The notes: generated by a model from the sequence alone, not told the origin. A DNA stretch of 64,000 bases from Paraburkholderia sacchari (GCF_000785435.2 NZ_JTDB02000011.1:91046-155045), one strand, 5' to 3'; shown: positions 9,798 to 19,355, counted from the first letter of the stretch. Program-made: numbers and translations.

Positions 9798-10832
9798 ATG
9801 GGCATGGATAAAATCTGGCACCTCGAATGGCCTCACGGCTCCCTTGACGTCCACGCAAGGGGCGGCATGCTCGGCGGCGTTTCGCTACGCAGCGGCGAGC
9901 AGCGCGTCGCGCCGTTCTACGAAGCCCCGTGGCTCGACGATGAAACACCCGCGCAGGCGGGACTCCTCGGCCAGCTAAGAAGCGAATTTCCCTGCGTTCC
10001 GTTTGGGGTGCCGTGGTCCGCCGAGGCGGTCGTGCCAAGCTGGCAGAAGAGCCTCGCCGCGTCGGTCGACGAACCCGATGATCCGCTCGATGCGAGCGAT
10101 GACCTGCTGCACGGTTATGTCTGCGTGGGCGAATGGACCCTCGTGCGCCAGACCGACCTGTCGATCGAGATCGCGCTCGAGTATCCGCGCGAGTCGTCGA
10201 TCGCCCGTGTCGTTCGCGTCATTCGCGCCGACCCCGATGGCCCCGCAATCGACTTTTCCGTGAAGGTCGAAGCCCGCCGCAAGACGCGACGGCCGATAGG
10301 ACTGCATCCGAATCTGGCCTTGCCGTCGATGGCCGGCGCCTTGCAGATCGACCCGGGCGCGTTTAGCTTTGGCGTTGTCCACCCGGGCGGCCCCGAACCC
10401 GGCGTATCGCGCGCCGCCCCTGGCGCGATGTTCGAGCAGCTCGATCGCGTACCGCTGCGCGCCGGGGGAACCGCAGCGTTCGATCGCTTTCCCTTCGCGC
10501 ACGATACGGAAGAGATCATCCAGCTTTGCGGCGTCGATGGTTTCGTCATCCTGAAGAATGAGGCGTCCGGGCTTGCATATCGCCTGAGCTGGGACGCCTC
10601 CGTGCTCCCATCACTGCTCCTGTGGATCAGCAATCGCGGCCGCACTTACAGCCCTTGGAACGGCCGCAACCTGTGCCTGGGCGTCGAGCCCGTGGCCAGC
10701 GCATTCGAACTCGGCTGCCGCCCGTCGATGGCGGACAACCCGATCAATGCCAGAGGGATTCCCACCACGGTCTCGCTCGAACCGGGCACACCCGTTGAAA
10801 TCGCCTATCGATTCGAGATCATGACGCCATGA
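9798..10832 (+). CDS. Aldose 1-epimerase family protein
   Basis: This 344-aa protein with a galactose-mutarotase-like fold is expected to interconvert alpha and beta anomers of an aldose or aldose-phosphate. Support comes from its overall sequence and from a C-terminal region reading WISNRGRTYSPWNGRNLCLGVEP (given in part: SPWNGRNLCLGVEP), typical of this group. Two ATGs lie close together (9798, 9804); neither has a strong ribosome site. It follows zwf by 35 bp and probably shares its transcript. It belongs to the more divergent branch, so the substrate is open. Confidence 0.78.
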   Translation: MGMDKIWHLEWPHGSLDVHARGGMLGGVSLRSGEQRVAPFYEAPWLDDETPAQAGLLGQLRSEFPCVPFGVPWSAEAVVPSWQKSLAASVDEPDDPLDASDDLLHGYVCVGEWTLVRQTDLSIEIALEYPRESSIARVVRVIRADPDGPAIDFSVKVEARRKTRRPIGLHPNLALPSMAGALQIDPGAFSFGVVHPGGPEPGVSRAAPGAMFEQLDRVPLRAGGTAAFDRFPFAHDTEEIIQLCGVDGFVILKNEASGLAYRLSWDASVLPSLLLWISNRGRTYSPWNGRNLCLGVEPVASAFELGCRPSMADNPINARGIPTTVSLEPGTPVEIAYRFEIMTP

Positions 10833-10847
10833 AGACCCGCCCAGGAA

Positions 10848-11291
10848 ATGAAGCCTAATCGCAAGTTCTCTCAAAAGGCCATGCTGCTTCCCTTGCCGAT
10901 GGCATACGTCAGGGATGCGTCGCTCACAGCGCATCTGGCTTTCGCGGTGTGCCGCGCCGGCCAGGGAAACCGGCATCAGCTTTTCCAGCTCATCCGGATG
11001 ACCTATCTTTCGTACCTGCTATGGCAGGACGGGTATGGAGACGCCGCCTACGAACTGTATTGCGATGCCGAAGGGGCATTAGAGGCTGCTGCCGAACACG
11101 CCTACGCAACCGGCGACTGGAGCCTGAGCGACGACGCCATCCGATTAACGCAGGACATCGTCCGAATTTACGATGAGCAAATGAGCTCGGTGTGCCGTCA
11201 GCATTACCTGCAATGTTCCGCCAAACTCGACCGTTTGCTCCGGGTCGAGATACCGAACAAGATCGGCAGGAGGGAAGCGCGGGCTGCGTAA
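10848..11291 (+). CDS. Hypothetical protein, 147 aa
   Basis: No family recognised. The protein is 147 aa, soluble and mostly helical by eye, with a Leu/Tyr-rich central part (LSYLLWQDGYGDAAYELY) and a basic C-terminus (NKIGRREARAA). It starts 15 bp after the epimerase-like gene and ends facing the NCS1 permease gene, so it is the last gene of the sugar cluster. A regulatory or stress role is possible but not supported by a motif. Coding bias matches its neighbours. Confidence 0.6.
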   Translation: MKPNRKFSQKAMLLPLPMAYVRDASLTAHLAFAVCRAGQGNRHQLFQLIRMTYLSYLLWQDGYGDAAYELYCDAEGALEAAAEHAYATGDWSLSDDAIRLTQDIVRIYDEQMSSVCRQHYLQCSAKLDRLLRVEIPNKIGRREARAA

Positions 11292-11341
11292 TATGCATCA
11301 CCCTCACATCCCTTCTTGGCGCGGCGCCACCCTTCGCACTT

Positions 11342-12769
11342 TCACGCGTCGCCAACCGTATCGGGCAGGATAAGCTCGTTGGGCATACGCGGCTGCACGA
11401 GACGCGTCACCGCGTAGTACAGTGCGCCAGGCACGATGATGCCGACGATCCATGAGATATCGACGCCGCCGAGCGCGTTGACCCAGCGGCCCGTATAAAA
11501 CCCGGTAGCGACGAAGGGCATCTGCACCAGCACGCCCACGACATACACGGCAATACCGACCGTATTCCAGCGCCCATAGCGGCCATTCGCATCAAAGAGC
11601 GCCGGCACATCATAGCGCTCGCGCGTCACCCAGTAGTAGTCCACGAGATTGATCGCGCTCCACGGCGTGAAGAACACCAGAAGGAAGAGCAGGAACGATG
11701 AGAACGCCTTCAGGAACGTATGCTGTCCAGCGAGCGCGAGCGCACTCGATATGCCTACCGAGAGAATCACAAATGCGAGCCGCGCACCGTGAGATATTTC
11801 CCGGCGCTGTCGCAGACCGGTGACGATCGTCGTCACTGACATCACGCTGCCGTACGCGTTGAGCGTTGTGATGGTGAGCTTCCCGAGCGCAATCGTGAAG
11901 TAAAGAACCGCGGCGATGATTCCCGTTGCGCCAAGGCCGACGATAAACGCCACTTCGTGCCCGGCGAAACGGCTGCCGGCGAGCGCGGCCGCGAGCACGC
12001 CAAACGTCATGGACACTTGCGCGCCGGTCACCGTGCCACAAAAGACCGCCAGGAATGTCCTGAATACCGAAACGGATTTCGGCAGATAGCGCGAATAGTC
12101 GGCTACATAAGGGCCATACGCGATTTGCCACGATGCCGATAACGAAACGGCGAGCAGGAATGACGCTACCGTGAAGTGACGGTTGGCGAGCAGTGTGCTC
12201 CACGCATGACCATTGAGCAGGCTCACAAACAGATACAGGAAGGCGAGCGTGCCGACGATGCTCGATACGCGGCCCATGGCGTGAATGATTCGATACCCCA
12301 GCCCCGTAAGCAGAATCACGATGGATGAAAAAATCAGGATTGCTATGGTATCGCTCACGCCCAGCAATTCGCCGATCGCCTGACCGGCGAGAACCGTGCC
12401 CCCCGCCGAGAACCCCACGTACATCACGCAGACCAGGGCGAGCGGAATAATCGCGCCATAAACGCCGAATTGCACGCGACTCGAAATCATCTGCGGCAAA
12501 CCGAGCTTGGGACCTTGAGCGCCGTGCAACGCCATTACGGCACCGCCAAGTATCTGTCCAACAAGCAGTCCGACCAGCGACCAGAATACGTCGCCGCCCA
12601 GCACGACGGCGAGTGCGCCGACCACGACGGCTGTAATCTGGAGGTTCGCGCCGAACCAGAGGGTGAACTGGCTGAACAGATTGCCGTGACGCTCGGCTTC
12701 GGGAATGTAGTCGATCGAACGCCGCTCGACCAGCGTGGCTCTTTCACTACGCGCTGCGGTGCAGTCCAT
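11342..12769 (-). CDS. NCS1-family permease (cytosine/purine transporter-like)
   Basis: This inner-membrane permease of about 475 aa has roughly 12 hydrophobic segments and belongs to the nucleobase:cation symporter-1 family. The N-terminal ERRSIDYIPEAERHG and FTLWFGANLQITAV stretches are hallmarks of cytosine-permease-like members. GAGGAG upstream gives 7-base spacing to ATG 12769; an adjacent ATG at 12772 is the alternative. It is the last gene of a minus-strand set with EtfA, EtfB, an acyl-CoA dehydrogenase and a CoA transferase. It may therefore import the compound those enzymes degrade. NCS1 substrates include nucleobases, hydantoins and vitamins. Confidence 0.88.
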   Translation of the reverse strand: MDCTAARSERATLVERRSIDYIPEAERHGNLFSQFTLWFGANLQITAVVVGALAVVLGGDVFWSLVGLLVGQILGGAVMALHGAQGPKLGLPQMISSRVQFGVYGAIIPLALVCVMYVGFSAGGTVLAGQAIGELLGVSDTIAILIFSSIVILLTGLGYRIIHAMGRVSSIVGTLAFLYLFVSLLNGHAWSTLLANRHFTVASFLLAVSLSASWQIAYGPYVADYSRYLPKSVSVFRTFLAVFCGTVTGAQVSMTFGVLAAALAGSRFAGHEVAFIVGLGATGIIAAVLYFTIALGKLTITTLNAYGSVMSVTTIVTGLRQRREISHGARLAFVILSVGISSALALAGQHTFLKAFSSFLLFLLVFFTPWSAINLVDYYWVTRERYDVPALFDANGRYGRWNTVGIAVYVVGVLVQMPFVATGFYTGRWVNALGGVDISWIVGIIVPGALYYAVTRLVQPRMPNELILPDTVGDA

Positions 12770-12811
12770 CATTGCGCTCCTCTTTCGTAAGGGAAGTGCT
12801 GCGTGCCTGCG

Positions 12812-12832
12812 CGCCGCACTTTTCGTGCGGCG
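12812..12832 (-). other. Stem-loop between etfA and the permease gene
   Basis: CGCCGCAC (12812-12819) and GTGCGGCG (12825-12832) form a perfect 8-bp stem with a 5-base loop. It lies in the 95-bp gap between the two minus-strand genes, 32 bp after the etfA stop. It could attenuate transcription or protect mRNA ends; no T-run follows on the minus strand. Confidence 0.4.
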
Positions 12833-12864
12833 TGCGAAGCGTTAACAAAACCGGCAATTGGGGT

Positions 12865-13797
12865 TCAGAGCTGTGCGGCAAGCGTGGGCACGATCACGTT
12901 CAGATCGCCTACGACGCCATAGTCGGCCACGCCGAAGATCGGAGCGTCTTCATCGCTGTTGATCGCGACTATGACCTTCGAGTCCTTCATGCCGGCCAAG
13001 TGTTGAATCGCACCTGAAATGCCGACTGCGACGTACAACTGCGGCGCGACGATTTTGCCCGTCTGGCCCACCTGATAGTCGTTCGGGACATAGCCAGCAT
13101 CGACGGCTGCGCGCGATGCGCCTAATGCCGCGCCAAGCTTGTCGGCGAGCGGCTCGAGCACCTTCGTGTAGTTCTCGCCACTGCCGAGGCCCCGGCCGCC
13201 CGACACGACGATGTTCGCCGATGTCAGCTCCGGGCGGTCCAGCCTCGTCACCTCACGGCTTACGAACCGCGAAATGCCGGCATCGGCCGCGGCGTCGATT
13301 CTCTCGACTTCCGCAAAAGCGCCTTGCGCTGCCACCGGGTCGAAGCTCGTCGCTCGCACGGTGATCACCCTGGTGGGATCAGCAGATTGCACGGTCGCGA
13401 CCGCATTGCCTGCATATATCGGCCGCTCGAACGTATCCGCGGAAACGACCGCCGTGATGTCGCTGATCTGCGCAACATCGAGCTTCGCCGCAATGCGCGG
13501 GGCGATATTCTTGCCCCAAGCCGTTGCGGGAGCCAGGATATGCGAGTAATCGTTCGCAATGCTCAGCACGGTTGCTTCAACATTTTCCGCAAGGCCTTCG
13601 GCCAGTTGCGGTGCGTCTGCAAGCAACACCTTCGCACAGCCAGCCATCTTTGCAGCCGCCTGGGCGGCGCCCTGCGCCCCATGCCCCGCCACCAGCACAT
13701 GAATCTCGCCGCCAATCTCCCTTGCGGCAGCCATGGTGTTCAGCGTCGCGGCCTTGATCGACGCGTTATCGTGCTCGGCAATTACCAGTATTGTCAT
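12865..13797 (-). CDS. etfA: Electron transfer flavoprotein alpha subunit
   Basis: This 310-aa FAD-binding subunit of the ETF heterodimer passes electrons from acyl-CoA dehydrogenases to the respiratory chain. It begins TILVIAEHDN. The FAD-binding domain shows VVSGGRGLGSGENY near residue 199, VGQTGKIVAPQLYVAVGISG, and the C-terminal GVADYGVVGDLNVIVP. The start at 13797 is preceded by AGGAGAG. It lies 26 bp after etfB. This ETF pair probably serves the acyl-CoA dehydrogenase upstream. Confidence 0.96.
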   Translation of the reverse strand: MTILVIAEHDNASIKAATLNTMAAAREIGGEIHVLVAGHGAQGAAQAAAKMAGCAKVLLADAPQLAEGLAENVEATVLSIANDYSHILAPATAWGKNIAPRIAAKLDVAQISDITAVVSADTFERPIYAGNAVATVQSADPTRVITVRATSFDPVAAQGAFAEVERIDAAADAGISRFVSREVTRLDRPELTSANIVVSGGRGLGSGENYTKVLEPLADKLGAALGASRAAVDAGYVPNDYQVGQTGKIVAPQLYVAVGISGAIQHLAGMKDSKVIVAINSDEDAPIFGVADYGVVGDLNVIVPTLAAQL

Positions 13798-13823
13798 GTC
13801 TCTCCTCTCCTCGCGTTCGTCGA

Positions 13824-14573
13824 TCAAAGCACTCTGGCTTCGGTCTTGAGCTTCTCCACCAGCGTCTCCACATCCGCCACCTTCACCCCCGCCGCCCGCT
13901 TTGGCGGCTCGCAGACCTTTAGCGTTGTAAGGCGCGGCGTGACGTCGACGCTCAGGGCTTCGGGCCTGAGGATTTCCAGCGGCTTCTTTTTCGCCTTCAT
14001 GATGTTCGGCAACGTCACATAGCGCGGCTCATTCAGGCGCAGATCGGTCGTGACGACAGCGGGCAAGGTCAGCGACAGCACCTCCGCGCCGCCATCCACT
14101 TCGCGCGACACGGTCGCTCTGCCCTCCGCCACCGCCACCTTCGACGCAAACGTCGCCTGCGGCAGACCCGCCAGCGCGGCGAGCATCTGCCCCGTCTGGT
14201 TCGAATCGTCGTCGATGGCCTGCTTGCCGAGCATCACCATCTGCGGCTGCTCCTTGTCCACCAGTGCCTTGAGCAGCTTCGCCACGGCCAGGGGCTGCAG
14301 GTCCACGTCCGCTTCGACGAGGATCGCGCGGTCCGCGCCCATCGCCAGCGCCGTGCGCAATGTTTCCTGCGCTGGCGCACTACCGCAGGAGACCACCACC
14401 ACCTCGCCAGCCACACCCGATTCCTTCAGCCTCACGGCTTCCTCAACCGCAATTTCATCGAATGGGTTCATCGACATTTTTACGTTCGCAATGTCGATGC
14501 CCGTACCGTCCGACTTCACGCCCACTTTGACGTTGGCATCGACAACGCGCTTCACCGCCACCAGCACTTTCAC
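13824..14573 (-). CDS. etfB: Electron transfer flavoprotein beta subunit
   Basis: This 249-aa AMP-binding subunit of ETF starts with GTG ([16 protein letters not shown]), with AGGAG 7 bases upstream. It contains the family stretches [39 protein letters not shown] and the C-terminal [13 protein letters not shown]. Length matches the usual ~250 aa. Order on the transcript is CoA transferase, acyl-CoA dehydrogenase, etfB, etfA, permease. An open frame upstream runs antisense-free into the dehydrogenase gene and is not part of the protein. Confidence 0.96.
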   Translation of the reverse strand: MKVLVAVKRVVDANVKVGVKSDGTGIDIANVKMSMNPFDEIAVEEAVRLKESGVAGEVVVVSCGSAPAQETLRTALAMGADRAILVEADVDLQPLAVAKLLKALVDKEQPQMVMLGKQAIDDDSNQTGQMLAALAGLPQATFASKVAVAEGRATVSREVDGGAEVLSLTLPAVVTTDLRLNEPRYVTLPNIMKAKKKPLEILRPEALSVDVTPRLTTLKVCEPPKRAAGVKVADVETLVEKLKTEARVL

Positions 14574-14599
14574 TCTCTCACTCCTTTCACAGATTGTCG

Positions 14600-15748
14600 T
14601 CACGCCAGAACGGACCGGGCGATGACCGTGCGCTGAATCTCCGATGAGCCCTCGTAGATGCGCAGAATCCGCGCATCGCGCACCAGTCGCTCGATCCGCA
14701 TCTCGCGCGTGAAGCCGTAGCCACCGTGCATTTGCAGTGCGGTGTCGGTGATGAACCCCACCATCTCCGACGCATAGAGCTTTGCCATCGAAGCCGCGTC
14801 CGTGAACGGCTCGCCTGCCGCGCGCCGCGTGGCCGCCTGAAGCGTCAGAAGCCACGCCGCTTCGAGCTGCGTTTTCATGTCGGCAAATTTCCATTGCAAG
14901 CCTTGCCTCGCCGCCAGCGGCTCGTTGCCGACGTGCCGCGTCTTTGCCCACTCCACGGCATCCGCGAGCGCCGCTTCGGCAAGGCCCAAACTCGTTGCCG
15001 CCACGTCGAGGCGGCTGTTGTCGAGCACTTTCATGGCGGTGCGAAAACCGGTGCCTTCGTCGCCCAACCGGTTCGCGGCCGGCACATGGCAGTCGAGCGC
15101 GACTTCATGGGCGGGCGCACCGCGAATGCCCATCAGCATTTCGGCGGACGACACCGATACGCCCGGCGTATCGCGGTCGACCACGAAAGCACTGATTCCC
15201 CTTGTGCCGAGTTCGGGCGCGGTCTTGGCATAGACCACGATGAACTGGGCAGCCGCCGCGTTCGAAATGAAATGCTTCACGCCGCGCAATCGATAGCCGT
15301 CGCCCTCGCGCACTGCATGCGTCGTCATGCCAGCCGGATTCGAGCCGGCTTGCGGTTCCGTCAGCGCGAATGCGCCAAGCTTTACGCCGGTCGCCGCGTC
15401 ACGCAGATATCGCGCGCGCAGTGCATCGTCGCCGCCGATCAGGATCGAATCGGTCGCAAGATAGTGAGCACCGATCATGGATGAAGTCGACGCACACGCA
15501 GCCGCGATCTCGGCCAGCGCGAGAATGATCGCGGCAGGCGATGCGCCGACGCCGCCCCAACGCTCGGGCAGATTCATGCCCATCACGCCGAGATCGGCGA
15601 GCGCAGGAACATAGCGCGTCGTGGAAATTTCCTCGCGGTCGATTTGCGCCGCGTGAGGCGCCAGCTCCGCGTGCGCGAATCGGCGGATGGCTTCCGCGAT
15701 TTCCACATCGGCTTCGGTAACACCCATTCGTTTATACATGTTCGTCAT
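14600..15748 (-). CDS. Acyl-CoA dehydrogenase family protein
   Basis: This FAD-dependent enzyme of about 380 aa should reduce or oxidise an acyl-CoA at the alpha-beta bond and pass electrons to EtfAB. Visible features are [15 protein letters not shown] for flavin/substrate binding near residue 131 and the C-terminal [13 protein letters not shown], which carries the usual catalytic Glu. ATG 15739 is an alternative start with better spacing from AGG. It lies 5 bp after the CoA transferase gene. Together with CaiB-type transferase and its own ETF it resembles CaiA-type systems; the substrate is unknown. Confidence 0.93.
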   Translation of the reverse strand: MTNMYKRMGVTEADVEIAEAIRRFAHAELAPHAAQIDREEISTTRYVPALADLGVMGMNLPERWGGVGASPAAIILALAEIAAACASTSSMIGAHYLATDSILIGGDDALRARYLRDAATGVKLGAFALTEPQAGSNPAGMTTHAVREGDGYRLRGVKHFISNAAAAQFIVVYAKTAPELGTRGISAFVVDRDTPGVSVSSAEMLMGIRGAPAHEVALDCHVPAANRLGDEGTGFRTAMKVLDNSRLDVAATSLGLAEAALADAVEWAKTRHVGNEPLAARQGLQWKFADMKTQLEAAWLLTLQAATRRAAGEPFTDAASMAKLYASEMVGFITDTALQMHGGYGFTREMRIERLVRDARILRIYEGSSEIQRTVIARSVLA

Positions 15749-15753
15749 CCTGA

Positions 15754-16980
15754 TTATTTAGCGTATTTCACCATTCCCGCAGCCTGGCCGAGCACGCCGC
15801 CATCGCGCAAGCCGGCGATGCGTTCATGGTCCAAACCAAGGTATCTCTCGAGCACCGCCTGCGTATGCTCCCCAAGCTCGGGGGCACGCGTGGTTCGCGT
15901 GGCGGGCCACGCCGAGAAGCGAACCGGTTGCCGCGGCAAGCGCAGTGTGCCGCCGCTGGCGGCCTTCGTTTCGATCAGCAGTCCACGCTCGCGCGCCTGC
16001 TCGCTCTCCAGCGCTTCGCTGATGTTCTGGATGGGCGCAACGGGAATACCCGCCTCGCTCAGCTGCGCGCTCACCTCTGCAATGCTACGGAGTTCTGACC
16101 ACGACTCGATGAACACTCGCAACGCGGCTTCGTTTTCGCTGCGCGTGGCATCGTCGATAAAGCGCGCATCGCCGATGAGTTCGGGTTGACCTGTCGCATG
16201 AGCGAAACGCTCGAACAAGCGGTTGTTGAGCACGGCCACCACGAAGTAGCCGTCTTTCGCGCGATAGGCACCGAATGGCGCGGACGACGCGTGCCGGTTA
16301 CCCACGCGCCGCGGCGCGACGCCGGTCGTCGCGTAGCGCGCGACCATGCCTGCGGTGAGGCTCAGCGTTGCGTCGAACATCGCCACATCCACGTGCGTGC
16401 CCTTGCCCGTGCGCTCGCGCGCCACCAGTGCTGCCAGCACGCCCCACGAGGCGAAAATTCCGCTGACCGCATCCGAGATCGAATCGCCCACCAGCGTCGG
16501 TGCGCCGTCGGGCGAACCGGTCGCATCCATGAGTCCGCACATGGCTTGCAGGATGATGTCGTACGCGGCCCGATGCGATTCGGGTCCGGTCTGGCCGAAA
16601 CCTGAAACGCTTGCGTAGACGAGCGCGGGATTGCGCGCGGAGAGTTCCTCGTAGCCAATGCCGAGCCGCCCCGCCACGCCTGGCCGGAAGTTCTCCACCA
16701 CCACGTCGGCCTGCGCACAGAGCGACTGCGCAAGCGCGCGGCCTTCGTCGTGCTTCAAGTCGATGACGACGCTTTGCTTGTTGCGGTTCATCGCATGGAA
16801 GAGCCCGCTCTCCCCCGCGGAAAACGGGCCGATTGCGCGGTAGTCGTCGCCAGCGGGCGGCTCGATCTTGATCACCTCGGCGCCCAGGTCCCCCAATAGC
16901 GCAGAGCATAGCGGCCCCGCGAGCACGCGGGAAAAGTCGATCACACGAATGCCGTCGAGCGGCAGCGCGGGCAGTGTCAC
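15754..16980 (-). CDS. CaiB/BaiF-type CoA transferase (family III)
   Basis: This 408-aa family III CoA transferase moves CoA from one acyl-CoA to a carboxylate substrate. It begins LDGIRVIDFSRVLAGPLCS and shows VIKIEPPAGDDYR, VVENFRPGVAGRLGIGY and SVSGFGQTGPESHRAAYD. The region GDSISDAVSGIFASWGVLAA is where family members place substrate-site residues. A GTG start at 16980 is chosen because GGAGG lies 8 bases upstream. It is the first gene of the operon and diverges from a LysR regulator. It likely activates the imported acid for the dehydrogenase. Confidence 0.92.
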   Translation of the reverse strand: MTLPALPLDGIRVIDFSRVLAGPLCSALLGDLGAEVIKIEPPAGDDYRAIGPFSAGESGLFHAMNRNKQSVVIDLKHDEGRALAQSLCAQADVVVENFRPGVAGRLGIGYEELSARNPALVYASVSGFGQTGPESHRAAYDIILQAMCGLMDATGSPDGAPTLVGDSISDAVSGIFASWGVLAALVARERTGKGTHVDVAMFDATLSLTAGMVARYATTGVAPRRVGNRHASSAPFGAYRAKDGYFVVAVLNNRLFERFAHATGQPELIGDARFIDDATRSENEAALRVFIESWSELRSIAEVSAQLSEAGIPVAPIQNISEALESEQARERGLLIETKAASGGTLRLPRQPVRFSAWPATRTTRAPELGEHTQAVLERYLGLDHERIAGLRDGGVLGQAAGMVKYAK

Positions 16981-17088
16981 AGCGTCTTCCTCCAGAACAG
17001 CCAACCCGTTCGGCTGGTGAGCTGATTCTGATCCGCCCATGCAATAAGATAAAATACTGGAATAAATTAGCTGCTATACGAAAAACCT
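16981..17088. promoter_or_regulatory. Divergent promoter region between CoA-transferase operon and lysR
   Basis: This 108-bp spacer is far more AT-rich than its surroundings around 17040-17088. It must hold back-to-back promoters for the minus-strand operon and the plus-strand LysR gene, the usual place for LysR autoregulatory operators. No clear T-N11-A dyad or consensus -35/-10 pair could be assigned by eye. Confidence 0.5.
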
Positions 17089-18036
17089 ATGGCTTTGTCG
17101 CTCAGGCTCCTGCGCTACTTCGTGACTGCCGCCGAGACGGGGAGCACGACGACCGCCGCGAAACAGTTGAACGTCTCGCAACCCTCCATCTCCGTGGCGA
17201 TCCGCGAACTGGAAACGCTATTCGACGCGCCGCTATTCACGCGCGGAGCCGGCACGCGTATGACGCTCACGCAATTCGGCCGGCGCAAGCTGGATGAGGC
17301 ACGGCACCTGCTCGCGTCGGCCGCCGCGTTTGCAACCGACGATGTGGGTGAAGGCGATCGCGGTCTCGTGCAGATCGGCGTGTTTCGCACCATCGCGCCC
17401 GTCTACCTCCCTCGCTTGCTCAAGCTCGCGCAGTCGCGCTTTCCAGGTCTCACCGTCCAGTTCCGGGAGGGCGATCTCGCGCAACTCGACGAATGGCTGC
17501 ACAAGCGTGTGATCGATTTCGCGCTCATGTATGACGTGGGCCTGCCCGGCGATATCGAGCGCGAATGCCTCGCCGAACTCAAACCCTATGCGATCCTGCC
17601 GGGCGACTCGCCACTGGCGAAGCGCCGTCGCGCGGTCTCGCTGCACGAACTGGCCGCCGAGCCTTTTATCCAGATCGATCTGCCGCAGAGTCGCGATTTT
17701 TTGATGGCGCCGTTCTGGCAGCTTGGTCTCTCGCCAGACGTGCGATATCGTGCGACGTCCATCGAACTCGTGCGTGCAATGGTGGCGAACGGTCTCGGGG
17801 TGTCGCTGCTGATCACGCAAAGTCCGACGGTTGCGCAGACGCCGCTCGTTGTCGAGCGGCCGATACGTGAGGCCACCGTCATCCAGCCGCTTGTCCTCGC
17901 GTGGCCGGCTCGCGTGGCGCACACGCGCGCTTCCGGATTACTTGCCGCTTGCGTGCGCGACGCAATCGCTGAAGCCATGCGAGAAGGTGCGGGTTTTGCA
18001 AAGCGCCAACGCGCACCGGTCCGTGGAAACGGATGA
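17089..18036 (+). CDS. LysR-family transcriptional regulator
   Basis: This 315-aa LysR-type regulator has an N-terminal winged helix-turn-helix (TTTAAKQLNVSQPSISVAI, residues ~21-40) followed by a periplasmic-binding-like effector domain (DFALMYDVGLPGDIE region near 145). It diverges from the CoA transferase operon, so it most likely controls that operon in response to the substrate or a CoA-ester intermediate. The ligand is not deducible. Length is normal for the family. Confidence 0.94.
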   Translation: MALSLRLLRYFVTAAETGSTTTAAKQLNVSQPSISVAIRELETLFDAPLFTRGAGTRMTLTQFGRRKLDEARHLLASAAAFATDDVGEGDRGLVQIGVFRTIAPVYLPRLLKLAQSRFPGLTVQFREGDLAQLDEWLHKRVIDFALMYDVGLPGDIERECLAELKPYAILPGDSPLAKRRRAVSLHELAAEPFIQIDLPQSRDFLMAPFWQLGLSPDVRYRATSIELVRAMVANGLGVSLLITQSPTVAQTPLVVERPIREATVIQPLVLAWPARVAHTRASGLLAACVRDAIAEAMREGAGFAKRQRAPVRGNG

Positions 18037-18089
18037 ATGGCACCAGATGCGCTCGCAGCATTGCTTGCGCATCTGCCGGCTGCGGGTCG

Positions 18090-19355
18090 TCACCAGACAA
18101 TTCGAGTGTTGGGCAAAGCCGTTTTGAGGTCGTCGACGTTCGTGACCTTGGTGCCATAGAGAACGAGCTCGCGCAGCCCGGTCAGGCCTTTCAGTACGTC
18201 GACGTCCTTGACCGGGGCGTTGGCGAGATAGAGCTCTCGCAGACCCTTGAGCCCCTTCAGCGCATCGATGTCCTGAACGTCGGTGCGAAACAGATTGAGC
18301 GTTCGAAGGTTCTTTAGATTGCTCAGTGCATCGATGTTTTCGACGCTGGTGTCGGAGAGATTGAGTCTTTGCAGACTCGTCAGGCCCTTTAGCGCATCGA
18401 TGTTCGTGACGGGCGTGCGGGCAAGAACGAGTGTGTCCAACTGGGGCAATCCTCGCAGCGCGTCGAGATTCTCGACCTTGGAGCCGTCGAGCACGAGCGT
18501 CCTGAGATCGGGCATGTGCGTCAACACGTCGATGTCGCGGACGGGCGTATTCGCGAGATAGAGCGCCTGCAGATCGTGCAGATCATTCAAGGGGTCCAGG
18601 CGCTCGACTTGTGTCTCGTTGAGATCGAGTATTTTCAACGTGCTCAACTGGCCGAGCGGCTTGATATTCCTGACGTTCCTCGCGCCACCCAGTTTGAGTG
18701 CTTCGAGGTGAGGCAGCTTCGCCAGCGTATCGAGGTCCCGAACCTGCGTATCGCGGAGATCGAGTTGCCGCAGGTCGGTCAAGTCCTTCAGCGCGTCGAG
18801 ATTCGACACGCGGGTATCCCAGAGATTGAGCGATTGCAGACTCGTCAGTTCTTTGACCGCCTCGATGTTCTGGACCTGGGTGCGGTGTATCACGAGTCTT
18901 TTCAGGGAGCGCATGTCCTTTAGCGCGTCGATGTTCCAGACCGGCGTGCCCGTGAGGTCGAGCGATTCCACATCGTTCAGGTCTTTCAGCGAGTCGACGC
19001 TGTCGACCTCGGTGTCCGCGAGACTCAACTCGAGTTTGCGGTCAAGCCTGGCTAAATGCGGAACCGCAGCGGCGAGCTGAGACGTCGTCAATGCCGACTT
19101 GGCCCGCAATGCCACGCATTCGGACTCGCTTGCGAGCGCTGAATCGCCAGCGTCATTGCACGCGCCCGTGAAAAATCCGAGATCGCTCAGCGCCCGTTGA
19201 TCCAGCTTTTCCCGAAACGGGCTGAACACCACCAACAGGCTCACGAGCAAAACGCCGATGCCCCCGCAGATGACCCAAAGCCTCGCTCGACGCGAGACCG
19301 ATGTGCGTGCGCCTTCTGCAGCAGGCTCCTGGTTCGAAGGTGGGAATTGGGCCAC
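18090..19355 (-). CDS. Membrane-anchored leucine-rich-repeat protein
   Basis: This 421-aa protein has a short cytoplasmic N-terminus, one transmembrane segment (about residues 26-46) and a long, probably periplasmic, repeat domain. Residues ~126-412 are 13 consecutive leucine-rich repeats of 22 aa (one is 23), with consensus LxxLxxLxLxxTxVxNIDALK, close to the internalin-like type. Two cysteines (66, 80) precede the repeats. The start is GTG with GGAG 7 bases upstream. It follows a 105-aa gene by 27 bp on the same strand. A protein-binding or envelope role is inferred. Confidence 0.85.
   Translation of the reverse strand: MAQFPPSNQEPAAEGARTSVSRRARLWVICGGIGVLLVSLLVVFSPFREKLDQRALSDLGFFTGACNDAGDSALASESECVALRAKSALTTSQLAAAVPHLARLDRKLELSLADTEVDSVDSLKDLNDVESLDLTGTPVWNIDALKDMRSLKRLVIHRTQVQNIEAVKELTSLQSLNLWDTRVSNLDALKDLTDLRQLDLRDTQVRDLDTLAKLPHLEALKLGGARNVRNIKPLGQLSTLKILDLNETQVERLDPLNDLHDLQALYLANTPVRDIDVLTHMPDLRTLVLDGSKVENLDALRGLPQLDTLVLARTPVTNIDALKGLTSLQRLNLSDTSVENIDALSNLKNLRTLNLFRTDVQDIDALKGLKGLRELYLANAPVKDVDVLKGLTGLRELVLYGTKVTNVDDLKTALPNTRIVW

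Noticed and set aside
15739-15748. Two close ATGs for the acyl-CoA dehydrogenase as evidence of a second small gene
   Set aside because: Both are in the same frame three codons apart; this is only start-site ambiguity.
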